This document shows positions 18,563 to 27,757 of a stretch of 55,558 nt of DNA, in pieces. A program made the translations under genes and the position numbers. A model generated the notes under the pieces. It ran no database searches and was not told the DNA's origin. It was given only the letters and a program-made list of their open reading frames with translations. This stretch comes from Acidisphaera sp. L21 (GTDB lineage: Bacteria > Pseudomonadota > Alphaproteobacteria > Acetobacterales > Acetobacteraceae), in NCBI RefSeq assembly GCF_009765685.1, contig NZ_LMUY01000081.1, positions 1 through 55,558 on the forward strand, written 5' to 3'. Numbering within the stretch: position 1 is the stretch's first letter; each line of letters opens with the position of its first letter.

Positions 18563-19711
18563 TTAGTTGGCGGCTGCCGTCTTGGGGTGTTCGAGGAAGA
18601 AGCGCACCATCTCACCCGTGGCATCCGGACCACGGGAGTCGGTGTAACTGCCCGCAGACGATCCCCCCGCCCAGGCATGCGACGCCCCGTGAATGGTCCA
18701 CTGCTCCACGACGGGTTGACCGGCGGCGTCCCTGCAAACCGTTCTGGTGTAGCCGTGGCCGTTAACCGCGGTGCCCTTTTCAGATGAAGCGGCCAAACTG
18801 ACACTTCCCTTCGCCTGCGCGGCCACGGCGGCTGCATTGCGGACGTTCACCGTCGTGTCCTTGTCGCCGTGGAACACGATGGCCGGAACGGTGGTGCGAC
18901 GCCCGTTACCGGACCTGCCGGGCGCGCCTTCGCGCATGGCGGCAAAGGCCGACGGAATGTCGTGCGCCGAACCGCTAGCCAAGCCCGAATGGACGCCGAT
19001 GGCGGCGTAGAGGTCCGGATAGGCTTCGCCCAGGATCGCGGCCATCGCACCGCCTGCCGACAGCCCCGCGACGTAGACACGCGAGGGATCGACTGCATGA
19101 TGCCCCATGATCTGCCGAGAGATGCCCGCAATCTCCGCCGGCTCACCTCCGTCTCGGCGCTGATCTCCATCGACAAACCAATTCCAGCACTTCTGCATGT
19201 TGGAGGCGCTCGTCTGCTCGGGATAAGCCACCAGGAATTTGCTCGCCTCGGCGGCGTCGTTCATGCGGGTGCCCGAGGCGAAATCGTCCGGCGATTGGGT
19301 GCAGCCGTGCAGCATGACCACCAGCGGCGCAGGTACGTCCGCGCTGTGGCCGCTTGGCACGTAGAGCTTGTAACGGCGTGATCCGGTCGGCCCGGCGTAG
19401 GTCGCCCACTCGAATTGGGCGCCTTCGGGCACGACAACGTTGGCGGAGATCGATGTCCGCCCCTTGGGCCGCACCAAGTCCTTCAGAGACACCTTGCCCA
19501 GAAAGCTTGGCTTGAGGGTGGACGCATCAGGAGTCTGCGACTCACCGATGCGTTCGAAGGTTCCTTCGATGGTCGTGCCGACTTCGACCGAGGCCGAGGG
19601 GGTGGCGTTGCCGCCCATCATCCTTTGGATGGCGGCGGTTGCCTCCACCAAACGACCGCCTGCGGTGAGGCGAGTGGCTTCGCGCATCGTGTCGAGGATC
19701 GTGAAATTCAT
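18563..19711 (-). CDS. PHB-depolymerase-family esterase, extracellular/feruloyl-esterase-like
   Basis: A 382-residue alpha/beta hydrolase of the esterase PHB family. The oxyanion segment is VVMLHGCTQSPDDF, the nucleophile elbow is AGLSAGGAM, an Asp lies in FHGDKDTTV and a His in IHGASHAWAGG. The lead region (FTILDTMREATRLTAGG, AAIQRMM) is typical of this family. The start at 19711 is preferred: GAGG lies eight bases upstream, whereas the ATG at 19720 directly abuts it. No signal peptide is evident. The substrate could be short polyhydroxyalkanoate or an aryl ester. Confidence 0.85.
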   Translation of the reverse strand: MNFTILDTMREATRLTAGGRLVEATAAIQRMMGGNATPSASVEVGTTIEGTFERIGESQTPDASTLKPSFLGKVSLKDLVRPKGRTSISANVVVPEGAQFEWATYAGPTGSRRYKLYVPSGHSADVPAPLVVMLHGCTQSPDDFASGTRMNDAAEASKFLVAYPEQTSASNMQKCWNWFVDGDQRRDGGEPAEIAGISRQIMGHHAVDPSRVYVAGLSAGGAMAAILGEAYPDLYAAIGVHSGLASGSAHDIPSAFAAMREGAPGRSGNGRRTTVPAIVFHGDKDTTVNVRNAAAVAAQAKGSVSLAASSEKGTAVNGHGYTRTVCRDAAGQPVVEQWTIHGASHAWAGGSSAGSYTDSRGPDATGEMVRFFLEHPKTAAAN

Positions 19712-19823
19712 TGCATTCATCCTCGTTAGAGACCCGCTTGGGCATCTCCGTTTGGAACCGGTAACCGGCTTCCGTTTGTCGCACGAGGCCCCAAATGGGC
19801 CGCCTCGGAGTCGAGTGGGCACT

Positions 19824-20372
19824 TCAGCGCGTGCGGTCGGCGAGCGCCTTGCGAACCTCGGGACGTGCCTGCATCGCGCCCAGCACCTGGATGGAAGCGA
19901 TGGTCTCAACGGCAAGGGCGGCATCGACGTCGTCGGCGATGGTCAGAAGACCCAGCACCTTCAACTCCAGCCGCTCACCCGCGTTCCGCACTTCCTCCAA
20001 AGTCCTCCGGTCCAGATGCCGCAGCCCGAGGTCTAGGCTGTGGCGGACGACGGACTGGCGGACGACCTCCGCATGCTTGTCGAGTTGATTTCGGATGGCC
20101 GTGCGGATTAGCTCGTCCCGGCTGGCGTAGATGCCCTCCGACACCAGCAGGTCGATATGGCCGAGATCCACATAAGGCACGTTGACCGCCAGCTTCTCCC
20201 CGAGATCCGCCTTAACCTTCCGGACAGAGGCAGAACGTCCCGCGAGGTCGGTTCGCCAACGCTTACGCGCCGCCTCCTGCGCAATCTCCCTTCGGCGTTC
20301 TGGGCTCAGAGCCTCGGCTCGCGCATGACCACCTGAGGCTCTTCCGAAGGTCGACTTGGCTTCGTCACTCAT
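19824..20372 (-). CDS. Hypothetical protein with ribbon-helix-helix-like centre
   Basis: A 182-residue protein. It opens with a glycine/alanine/arginine motif common in plasmid and stress-related proteins (GGHARAEALSPERRREIA, KRW). A central segment (VDLLVSEGIYASRDELIRTAIRNQL, quoted here as SEGIYASRDELIRTAIR) resembles the helices of CopG/ParD-type DNA binders. The tail is helical. The start at 20372 has GGGAG six bases upstream; the longer frame to 20399 is less likely. A DNA-binding or antitoxin-like role is possible, but no toxin gene is adjacent. Confidence 0.6.
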   Translation of the reverse strand: MSDEAKSTFGRASGGHARAEALSPERRREIAQEAARKRWRTDLAGRSASVRKVKADLGEKLAVNVPYVDLGHIDLLVSEGIYASRDELIRTAIRNQLDKHAEVVRQSVVRHSLDLGLRHLDRRTLEEVRNAGERLELKVLGLLTIADDVDAALAVETIASIQVLGAMQARPEVRKALADRTR

Positions 20373-20534
20373 GGCCGTCTCCCTCTCACGAGGAAGCATA
20401 TGCGCTCAAGTCAGCCGACTGCAAGCATAATGCTTGCGATTTAAACCGTCAATCCTGCCCATCCCGCTCACGCACATCGAAGATACCATTGTCGTTCTCG
20501 CAGAGTTCGCATGATTTGCGGCGGTTCGTGCGAG

Positions 20535-20735
20535 TCACGTTTGTACAGAAGGTTCGATTCCGAGAGGCATCCGGAAGGTGAATCGCGTTTCCCGGTCCGT
20601 CGATACGACACCGAGCGACCCGCCGTGGGCGACGGCGATCTGGTTGGAGATGTAAAGCCCGGGTCCCAGTCCCTGCGAACTCGCCCGGTGCTTGCCTCGC
20701 TTGAAAGGCTCGAAGATGCGAGCCAGCATGGCCTC
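20535..20735 (-). pseudogene. C-terminal fragment of a sensor histidine kinase
   Basis: About 67 codons match the end of a HATPase_c domain: RIFEPFKRGKHRASS followed by QGLGPGLYISNQIAVAHGG, the G1/G2 region of histidine kinases (canonical GLGLGLYI, with Leu changed to Pro here). Everything upstream (sensor, DHp, N box) is missing and replaced by sequence that belongs to a dehydrogenase on the other strand. Confidence 0.6.
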
Positions 20736-21032
20736 TGGTATTCGACAACTAAATACGGCCTGCGGGGCTTCACCGAGGCGGTTCGCTCCGAGTTGGTCCA
20801 CGAGCAGTCGGCTGTCCACGTCACGATGGTGCATCCGCCTTTGGTCAACGGACCATTCTACAGCCATACAGGCTCGGTCATGGAGAAGGCGCCGCGGCCG
20901 CCGCCGCCGGTCTACCAACCGGAGATCCTTGGGGAGGCCATTTATCTGGCGGGCACGGTAAGGTGCCGCGACTGGCGGGTTGGGGAGCAGACCACCGCCA
21001 TTCGGGCTGCCAACCAGATCGCGCCCGGCGGG
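20724..21032 (+). pseudogene. Internal fragment of a short-chain dehydrogenase
   Basis: About 100 codons read as an SDR from the catalytic helix onward: the YSTTKYG motif (Tyr at 20739-20741 and Lys four residues on), then LRGFTEAVRSEL, VTMVHPPLVN and the distal GEQTTAI and NQIAPG segments of the longer SDR type. The Rossmann N-terminus (TGxxxGIG) is absent and the C-terminus breaks off after IAPGG. The fragment abuts a histidine-kinase scrap of opposite orientation, so a recombination junction lies at about 20735. Confidence 0.6.
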
Positions 21033-21312
21033 AAAATGCAACATCGGACAGCGCGGAGCGGACATACTGCTACATCCGACGGCGGTGTTGCCCGGATGAG
21101 AATGCTCGATTGTCGTTCACTGGGAAAGTGCTGGTTGGGGTCCGGGTCTACCGGCCACAATACTTGACCATAGCGGGCCGCTTTGTCGGCCAGAGAGACG
21201 ACCATGGCCCAGTCAAGGGATGCCGTTTCGCCTTAGGGTATGTAGGCCATGTTCTTGTTGTTGAAGGCGGCATGCCGTGTGACAAATGAGCCACGGGCTC
21301 GCCGAATGGCGC

Positions 21313-22133
21313 TCAGCGCTTGACGAGCATGGCCTGGGACGTTGACAGCTCCAACGCCATTTCCGGCTTGTCGGCTAGGAACTCTTCAAAGGCACCTTTG
21401 ACGCCATGCAGGTAGGAGTAATCGTGGGACAGGATGATGCCGCCTTGAACCATCCGTGGATAAAAGTATTCCAGGCAGGCGAGGGTGCTCGAGTGCAGGT
21501 CGACGTCGAGGTGCACAAACGAATAGGTGGTTTCCCGGCAGGTCTCCGCGGATTGCGGAAAGAGGCTTGGGTGGAAGCTGATGTTTCCCGGTCATCAAGG
21601 AAGGCCTGCACCAAGGACAGGCCTGCCGCATAGAGACCGGTCCGCAATCTCGCTTTCTCCGTGCTTCCCGGCTCCGGAAGCCCCTCGAACGTGTCGAAAA
21701 GGTGGAGGTCGACATTCTCGCTCGCCATGCTGATGATTTTGGCCGAGCAGCCTTGGTAGACGCCGAGCTCTGCCATTGATCCAGGCAGATTGGATTGAGC
21801 CCGTGCCATAGAAAATAGCGTGAATGCCTCATTGCCGCTGAGCAGGGACTCACGGCCCTGTCTTGCCGACCGAATGGCAACCAGTATGCGATTATCCTTG
21901 TGCCCGCTTAGGATCGCCAGTTCGAGCCGCGCCATGGCTCCCAAAGTCAGCTGGCGCAGCGTGCGGCTGGAAGCCATGAGGCGATGCAGCCAGACTGCTC
22001 CGAAGCCGGTTTCAGCCGGTGCGAAATCAAATGGCGCGACTTCCAACGCGCTTGCGTGCTGATTTTGAATGGCCGGCACCCCGCATATCCTCGGAGAAGC
22101 CCGGCGGACCGAACGCAAACGCCGGCAAAGCAC
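21313..22133 (-). pseudogene. TylF/macrocin-type O-methyltransferase, single-base frameshift
   Basis: The first frame carries SMAELGVYQGCSAKIISMA and LHLFDTFEGLPEPGS, the SAM-binding core of the TylF family. From the run of three T at 21584-21586 the match moves to another frame (ISFHPSLFPQSAETC), then continues as HLDVDLHSSTLACLEYF and ILSHDYSYLHGVKGAF with the metal/catalytic acidic residues. Restoring one A (GAAAAC instead of GAAAC on the coding strand) rejoins the frames. The start may be 22133 or the later ATG at 21977. It could be a real pseudogene or a base-call deletion. Confidence 0.75.
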
Positions 22134-22671
22134 CTTTGTTCCTAAAGATCACATCACAAGGTAAGTTAGCCGACGCGGCGATCGATCTGTAGCTTGGAGG
22201 GCGGTCCGTCCCACAAGCCGTCCCAGGAGACGGGAGAACTGTTCCAGGTGATGCCGTGGCCGCCGATCACGCCATAGACCTTTGCCTTTCTGGGCTTCGC
22301 TCGCTATCGGGGGTGGTCCCGGGACGGCCAGTTCATCAGAGCGATCGTCTGTCACGCAAACTAGCAGCGCTCCGCTAGAAAACGCGGCGGCGGGATGCAC
22401 ACGCCGCCGGCCGAACAGCACCTACGGTGTTCCAGCGCGCTGCGCGGCCATTACGGCCACTTCGACCTGCAGCCTAATTCGCGTTCCCTGAACGGGCTCC
22501 TGCAAGACGCACGGTGCATCTGGTCCAACTGCCTCGGCGGCGGAGAGCCAGAAGGCCCGGCGTGCGGGCTCGCATTCAAGCTTGAGTGCAGGTCGACACT
22601 TGACTCCGTGCGGAAGATTGCAGAGATGCCTCGCTCTGGCGAGCGTCGGGGCCTTTTTTGAGAGGTAATCC
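22134..22671. other. Gene-poor stretch before the cyclophilin
   Basis: No intact gene. A minus-strand run around 22165-22275 reads GVIGGHGITWNSSPVSWDG, which looks like real protein but could not be assigned; it may be the tail of a lost gene. A short hairpin CTCGC-TCTG-GCGAG (22630-22643) followed by a run of six T (22656-22661) lies just before the cyclophilin start and could be a weak terminator or attenuator. Confidence 0.4.
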
Positions 22672-23250
22672 ATGCCTGAAGCCTCGCGATGCCCTGAGGT
22701 TTACATCGTATCCGTCACGACGACGAAGGGCCGGTTTTTGATTGAGGCTCATCGAAATTGGTCAGCTCACGGCGCCCAGCGCTTATACAACCTCGCGAAC
22801 GAGGGCTACTATAATGACTCGCGCTTTTTCCGCGTGGTTACCGGGAAATGGGCTCAATTTGGTATCGCGGGCGATCCCGCTACTGCACAACTCTGGCGAG
22901 ACAACACAATACCTGACGATAAATTAATTCGACCAAACCATCGTGGCTTTGTCGCTTTTTCCAATACTGGGCCGGCGACACGTTCCACACAGATCTACAT
23001 CAATCTCGGCGACAACTCGAGCCAAAACGATGGGGAGCCTGCTTTCGCGCCGTTTGGTCAAATTGTTTCCGGCATGGACGTCGTTGATAGCCTCTATGCA
23101 GGATACGGCGAGGCGTCAGGAAGTGGAATGCGTGCAGGTAGGCAAGATCCGCTCTTCGCTGGCGGTAACAGCTACCTCGATACCCATTACCCCAAACTGG
23201 ACAAACTTCTCACGTTGCAGATCGAGGTTGCATCCGTGAATTTCGAATAG
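22672..23250 (+). CDS. Cyclophilin-type peptidyl-prolyl cis-trans isomerase
   Basis: A 192-residue protein of the cyclophilin fold. The characteristic segments are EGYYNDSRFFRVVTGKWAQF (substrate-binding Arg and Phe), FSNTGPATRSTQIYIN (the usual GPNTNGSQFFI region, divergent) and FGQIVSGMDVVD. It catalyses proline isomerisation during protein folding. There is no signal peptide, so it is probably cytoplasmic; the ATG is preceded by GAGAGG. Confidence 0.85.
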   Translation: MPEASRCPEVYIVSVTTTKGRFLIEAHRNWSAHGAQRLYNLANEGYYNDSRFFRVVTGKWAQFGIAGDPATAQLWRDNTIPDDKLIRPNHRGFVAFSNTGPATRSTQIYINLGDNSSQNDGEPAFAPFGQIVSGMDVVDSLYAGYGEASGSGMRAGRQDPLFAGGNSYLDTHYPKLDKLLTLQIEVASVNFE

Positions 23251-23720
23251 AAGCCCTAAGGAGGTGAGTAAGCACGGCATTTGGTTCCCAATAGGCATCC
23301 AACCTTGGTCCGGACGCAACCTTGCTGCGTTTCAGAGCTGATTTGCTGCGTCAGCAAGGGAATCGGGAACATGGCGCGTAGGTTCAACCCGAGGCCTTGA
23401 TCTCACCAGGGGTGCTCATATAGCGTCGGCTAACGGTTCATCGTCGTTACGGCGGGCTGTGCGGCAGCAATTGTTGTGATCACTGCGCCAAACATGGCGG
23501 CTGCTTTCAGGCGCATGTCATCCCTCCGCGCCATGGCGACGGTGATATAGCAGCTTGCAAGCAGCGGCATCATCGTCCCTTGCATTTTTTCGTTGGAACC
23601 CAGGCATGTTTACGCCACGTAGAACTCTATAGTCCGCCGCTTTCGCACCGAGCCTCGCGTGACCAGACCGGCACAAAGATCTATGTTCGAGTTCGAACTG
23701 TGCCGCCCGAGGAAAGAACC
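23251..23720. other. Intergenic stretch with one possible small exported peptide
   Basis: No full-size gene. A possible 28-codon minus-strand gene (23430-23516) is listed separately. A plus-strand frame running into the DsbA-like pseudogene from 23580 is only an upstream extension without homology. Confidence 0.4.
23430..23516 (-). CDS. Possible small signal-peptide-like ORF
   Basis: This 28-codon frame starts at 23516 with GGAGG seven bases upstream and reads MRLKAAAMFGAVITTIAAAQ before a short tail. It looks like a signal peptide, either of a tiny exported peptide or of a secreted protein whose body has been lost. Only the ribosome binding site and hydrophobic pattern support it. Confidence 0.25.
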   Translation of the reverse strand: MRLKAAAMFGAVITTIAAAQPAVTTMNR

Positions 23721-24091
23721 ATGACTAAAGCGCTGAAGATTGACTTCGTGTCCGACTTTGCCTGTCCCTGGTGTGCCATCGGCTTGCGCGGGTCGGAGAT
23801 CGCTCTTGAGCAGATCGGCGATGTGGCCGAGCCCCACATAGCTTTCCATCCATTCGAACCTAATCCGGACATGCCGGCGGGCGGCCGCGCAACCGCCTTG
23901 ACTACATCACAACTAAGTATGGGAGCTCAGCGGACGAGGCGCGTGCCAACCGTGAACGGATCAATGCACGTGCGGCCGAAGTCGGCTTCGCGAAGAGCGG
24001 CTCGGACGCCAGCCGCGCGTATCACACCTTCGACGCTCATTGGCTACTGGCCTGGGCTGAAGACAAAGGCGCTCACCGGGGTGCTGATTGA
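23721..24091 (+). pseudogene. DsbA-family (FrnE/2-hydroxychromene-2-carboxylate isomerase-like) pseudogene
   Basis: The start has AGGAAAG and reads KIDFVSDFACPWCAIGLRG, with the CPWC active site of FrnE-like DsbA oxidoreductases, then HPFEPNPDMPAGG. At about 23890 the frame breaks. The continuing family sequence (LDYITTKYG, ERINARAAEVGF, YHTFDAHWLLAWAED) lies one frame over and ends at a stop codon (24089-24091), well short of the usual 210-240 residues. It is both frameshifted and truncated. Confidence 0.75.
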
Positions 24092-24213
24092 GGTAGAGTG
24101 GCGTGGCCGGATACCCAAAAGCTAGCTGAACTGGGACGATAACATTCCTCCGGTGGTCTCCAGAGTGGCTGCACCTATTTAATGGGCCGCCAGAGTTTGA
24201 ATGGGACGAGACG

Positions 24214-24774
24214 ATGGCGAAACACACAACCAAGATCGACCTGCCAGTATCGCAGATCCGTCGCTACCTGGAGCCGGGACCGATCGTGTTGGTTTCATCA
24301 GCGCACAACGGGACGCACAACATCATGACAATGGGTTGGCATACGGTGATGGAGTTTACGCCGTCTCTAATCGGCTGCGTCATCGCTGGAGGGATTCATA
24401 GCTTCGGACTGATTCGCAGGAGCGGGGAATGCGTGATCAATCTACCGACCACGGCGCTGACCGATACTGTCGTCGGGATTGGCAACACGACAGGCGCGGA
24501 GATCGACAAGTTTGAGCGCTTCGGGCTCACCGTCCAGGCGGCTGAGCGTGTCGAGGCGCCGCTGATCGCGGAGTGCTATGCCAACTTCGAGTGTCGGCTT
24601 GCGGAAGATACCCTGATCGATAAGTACAACTTCTTCATTTTTGAGGTAGTGAAGGCACATGTGGCCAAGTCGCCCAGGCACCCCGAGACTCTGCACTACA
24701 CCGGCGACGGCGTGTTCATGGGGTTGGGCAAGATGATTAGCCGACGATCACGTTTCCGGCCTGGCATGCTGTAG
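24214..24774 (+). CDS. Flavin reductase family protein (FMN-binding split barrel)
   Basis: A 186-residue protein. The pattern PIVLVSSAHNGTHNIMTMGWHTVMEFTPS followed by SFGLIRRSGECVINLP matches flavin reductase-like split-barrel proteins (quoted here in two parts around residues 23-75). It likely binds FMN and reduces it with NAD(P)H or serves an unidentified flavin chemistry. The partner oxygenase is not adjacent. The C-terminal half is normal in length. Confidence 0.8.
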   Translation: MAKHTTKIDLPVSQIRRYLEPGPIVLVSSAHNGTHNIMTMGWHTVMEFTPSLIGCVIAGGIHSFGLIRRSGECVINLPTTALTDTVVGIGNTTGAEIDKFERFGLTVQAAERVEAPLIAECYANFECRLAEDTLIDKYNFFIFEVVKAHVAKSPRHPETLHYTGDGVFMGLGKMISRRSRFRPGML

Positions 24775-25089
24775 CGAGCTGATTTCCGAACGATCGGACC
24801 GGACGGCGACGGCGCTCGCTGATTGACGTTCGGACTATCGGCGCCACTGGAGGCGATTTCGTCAGATCTCCCAAACGTCGATGAAGGCGCCCATGGCGAT
24901 TACGAGCACCCGGGTGACGCCACCACGCGTGACGTCGCTCATGGGCCTACGGGACATTTTCCCTTGGCCTCGTTGTAAGCGGAGAATGCTACCGGACAAC
25001 TTAAATGGAAGCCGGGTTAAGTCGGTCTGGAATTTCATCTGGATCCGGGTGACGTCACCCATTCTGTGCTAGCGTCCGGGATCTCTCAC
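24775..25089. other. Intergenic stretch with a perfect palindrome
   Basis: No gene recognised in about 315 bases between two convergent genes. Small frames at 24862-25062 (minus) and 24881-25072 (plus) overlap each other and lack domain patterns. The palindrome at 25047-25060 is listed separately. Confidence 0.5.
25047..25060. promoter_or_regulatory. 14-base perfect palindrome GGGTGACGTCACCC
   Basis: A perfect dyad symmetry without spacer lies 30 bases beyond the end of the minus-strand secreted-protein gene. A half-related stretch (GGGTGACGCCACC) occurs about 140 bases upstream. It could be an operator or only a chance palindrome; with genes converging here a promoter role is not obvious. 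Confidence 0.25.
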
Positions 25090-25503
25090 TCAGTGCATTA
25101 CTTGCTCGACGGTGATGTGGTGTACAATTTCTTTGTGGCTGCTAAGAATGTATTCGATGAATTCGTCCTGCCCTACATAGCCAATTTCCGGCTTATAGAT
25201 TTGATAACTGCGGGAGCGAGCGATTTCGCCGACAAGCGCCTTGCCGTGGGTGGGTGGAATTCTGAGCCGGCGTTTGTAAAGGTGTGCTTTCCCATCATTC
25301 TCTACACCACCACTCCACATACAAGCGCCACCTTCATTGCTGACGGTCATGTAAAGCTCTTCACGTTGCACCTTTGTCGCAGCCTCAAACATAACATGGC
25401 AAGTCTGCGCTGGAGAGATGTTGGCGGCTAGGTCGTCCAGTGCGTCCGGGCTATCCCATGGCATAGTGCCGCCTATAATCGCGACAACCACGAGAAAACG
25501 CAT
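25090..25503 (-). CDS. Small secreted hypothetical protein
   Basis: A 137-residue protein with a short hydrophobic N-terminus (MRFLVVVAIIGG) that may be a signal peptide. The body has two cysteines (QTCHVMF, GACMWSGG) that could form a disulfide. The family is not recognised. Its ATG overlaps the cupin stop codon (TGATG), so the two are coupled and probably act together in the periplasm. Confidence 0.6.
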   Translation of the reverse strand: MRFLVVVAIIGGTMPWDSPDALDDLAANISPAQTCHVMFEAATKVQREELYMTVSNEGGACMWSGGVENDGKAHLYKRRLRIPPTHGKALVGEIARSRSYQIYKPEIGYVGQDEFIEYILSSHKEIVHHITVEQVMH

Positions 25504-26690
25504 CAGGTTGGCTTTTGAACGGTTGCGCCAATTTGCTTGAATCTCGGTACGTCACCGATAGCCGTTCCAAGGTTGTTTGCAAGAAGGTGGCGGGGCGCCG
25601 CACTCAGCCAATCCGTCAACGTGGCGCCCTCGTAGTTGGGGCTATCCTGAACGCTGACCACCTCGCACGCGCCAGTGCCGGTGTTTTGCAGAAAATGGCC
25701 GCAATTTGCAGGGATGTAGCCGCAGTCTCCGACCATTAGGTTCGCTACTGCCATTCGTTTATCAGCGGCAAAAAGTGTCATACGCACTTGACCTTGTGCA
25801 ACGTAGTGAAACTCGTTGCCACTGGGATGCCAGTGCAGCTGCTGCATGGCCCCAGGTTCGAGGCGATTGACTTGGCCTGTCATCGTCGTGCAAATCGGGA
25901 ACTGCTGTCGACCCGCGAGGAATATGCTGCTCTTTCCGGACGAGGCCCAAGGTGGACCATCGATCAAACGATATCGATGAGTGCGGTCGGCGGATAGCAA
26001 TTGCTCGGCACGGGCTTGCGGACTAGCGAGCGGGACGACGGGACCCTGCATGATGTAGGTCTCTCCAGTCGGGATCGCGCCCAATTCGCTTGGTGAGACG
26101 CCTAATGCCTGCGCGAGAGCCGCCGGCTCAACCCGGCTCATCCAGTCGCTGATCCCAAACGTGCCATGCTCTGAGTAGAGCCCATCGTCAAAGGCCAGCA
26201 GGGCGTGAAATGGCTTGTCGCCGAGCGCCTGGATGGCATGGGCATGACCGCGTGGAAAATACCATAGGTCGCCAAGGCCGAGATTGACCACCTCTGTCTC
26301 TCCAGCCGGATCCTGTGCCGTCACCTGGCAATTACCACCGAGCACGTAAGCCCACTCAGCGGAATTGTGCCAATGCATCTCTCGTGCGCCGCCCGGATTC
26401 AGAAAAAGATGGGCTAATGCAATGCCAGTTGCGATGGGCAGGGCGCGCGATGTGATTTCTCGCGCCCAGCCGCCGCTTGTCGCCTTTAACGCTGCCGTGT
26501 CGAGCGATGTTGTGAATTGGACCGGATCGCCTGACCGACGAGGGATCGTCTTGAGTCCATCCGCTGCGGGCGCAACATCAAAACCAGCCGCGTGGCCGTC
26601 CAGCGCCGCGGCACGGACGATAGGGGCGAGAAGGCCTCCAGCACTAAGAGTCGCGCCACCAATGAGCGTCCGTCGCGTCGATACAATCAT
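25503..26690 (-). CDS. Bicupin, oxalate decarboxylase family, Tat-exported
   Basis: A 395-residue protein with a twin-arginine leader (STRRTLIGG then a hydrophobic run). The two cupin domains each carry the metal-binding pattern: REMHWHNSAEWAYVL with a later His in FPRGHAHA in the first, and QQLHWHPSGNEFHYV with a late His in CGHF in the second. This is the architecture of manganese-dependent oxalate decarboxylase/oxidase. The catalytic lid Glu cannot be assigned by eye. A periplasmic role is inferred from the leader. Confidence 0.85.
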   Translation of the reverse strand: MIVSTRRTLIGGATLSAGGLLAPIVRAAALDGHAAGFDVAPAADGLKTIPRRSGDPVQFTTSLDTAALKATSGGWAREITSRALPIATGIALAHLFLNPGGAREMHWHNSAEWAYVLGGNCQVTAQDPAGETEVVNLGLGDLWYFPRGHAHAIQALGDKPFHALLAFDDGLYSEHGTFGISDWMSRVEPAALAQALGVSPSELGAIPTGETYIMQGPVVPLASPQARAEQLLSADRTHRYRLIDGPPWASSGKSSIFLAGRQQFPICTTMTGQVNRLEPGAMQQLHWHPSGNEFHYVAQGQVRMTLFAADKRMAVANLMVGDCGYIPANCGHFLQNTGTGACEVVSVQDSPNYEGATLTDWLSAAPRHLLANNLGTAIGDVPRFKQIGATVQKPT

Positions 26691-26737
26691 GTCGAGTTCC
26701 TGCCCTTTAGAAGGCCTCTATCTACCAAGCAGGACAA

Positions 26738-26748
26738 TGGTAGTACCA
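26738..26748. promoter_or_regulatory. Possible operator upstream of the bicupin
   Basis: The perfect 11-base inverted repeat TGGTA-G-TACCA lies 48 bases upstream of the bicupin start on the minus strand, in the region shared with the divergent LysE gene. The GT...AC half-sites resemble GntR-type operators. No regulator gene is adjacent, so this rests on symmetry and position alone. Confidence 0.3.
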
Positions 26749-26962
26749 TATCACGTTTCGTATCAATAACAAAAGGCATCACCTTCCGGTTCGAAAGTTC
26801 ACCTACGGATCTTGCACGGCGTGCCGACACTCATCTAAGAGCCGCCCGATTCAGACGCAGTTTCTGAGCGGCCCTATTCCGTATGACCCCCGTCACAGTC
26901 TCCTCCGTTCGAATAGCCCAATCTGGCGTGATTGCCTGTGGAATGAAGCCAGGGAGATTTTG

Positions 26963-27562
26963 ATGCTACCGCCGATCTTACACGGAGCCTTTCTCGGTCT
27001 TTCGATCGCTGCGCCATTTGGGCCGGTATCGCTGCTCTGCCTCCAACGCAGTCTCATGGGCCGCCCTTATCTCGGGCTCATCAGCGGCATCGGTGCGGCC
27101 ACTGCGCACGGCGCTTTTGCAAGCATGGCGGTAGGCGGCGCGGATGTCATTGCCGACGCACTTTCGGCGTGGAAGACGCCAGTGCATCTTGTGTCAGCGG
27201 GAGTTCTCATGCTTCTGGGTGTTCGCCTTTTGTTGAAGAAGGCTGCCAGAAAGACGGATCCTCCAGCCGAGGCGCCTCATGCTGCCTATCTCTCTGGCTT
27301 GATGCTCGGTCTATCCAATCCGATGACGATCCTGCCTTATCTTGCAACGGCATCAACAATAGCGACTGATGCCGCTGGTCGGAGTGACAACGCGCTTCTG
27401 ATGGTGCCTGGGGCAATCGTCGGGGCGGCGTTTTGGTACTCGGTGGTGTGCAGCGGCGCCTTGCTGCTTCGCCGCGGTCTCGCGGGTGCGATTACGCAGC
27501 ACCTCAACCTCGGTGCCGGCGTCGCGTTGATGGGTTTTGGCGTCATCATAGGACTTGGATGA
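26963..27562 (+). CDS. LysE/RhtB-family amino-acid exporter
   Basis: A 199-residue membrane protein with six hydrophobic helices. The N-terminal IAAPFGPVSLLCLQRSL and the central LGLSNPMTILPYLA are the two conserved proline-containing motifs of LysE translocators. The start at ATG 26963 is preferred over the TTG at 26960 because AGGGAG is six bases upstream. The substrate is not predictable. Confidence 0.85.
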   Translation: MLPPILHGAFLGLSIAAPFGPVSLLCLQRSLMGRPYLGLISGIGAATAHGAFASMAVGGADVIADALSAWKTPVHLVSAGVLMLLGVRLLLKKAARKTDPPAEAPHAAYLSGLMLGLSNPMTILPYLATASTIATDAAGRSDNALLMVPGAIVGAAFWYSVVCSGALLLRRGLAGAITQHLNLGAGVALMGFGVIIGLG

Positions 27563-27757
27563 TCATCGTGAGCCTATGACGACGAGGTGAAGCACCATAG
27601 AAAAGATTGGCTCTCGAGTAGAAAGTGCCTTAGCATCCGACGTGAAGTGGTTACCTGTGAGTGACGACTGCCCGTTTGTATGGAGCTTTCACTTGACGCT
27701 AGCCCGTTTTAGCCAGCCAAATTCTTCGAAAAACGCCGTGTTAGAGTGATGTGCAGG

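Noticed and set aside
25047-25060. GGGTGACGTCACCC as a CRP-like or CRE-like site
   Set aside because: Kept only as a bare palindrome; it lies between convergent genes and has no partner regulator.
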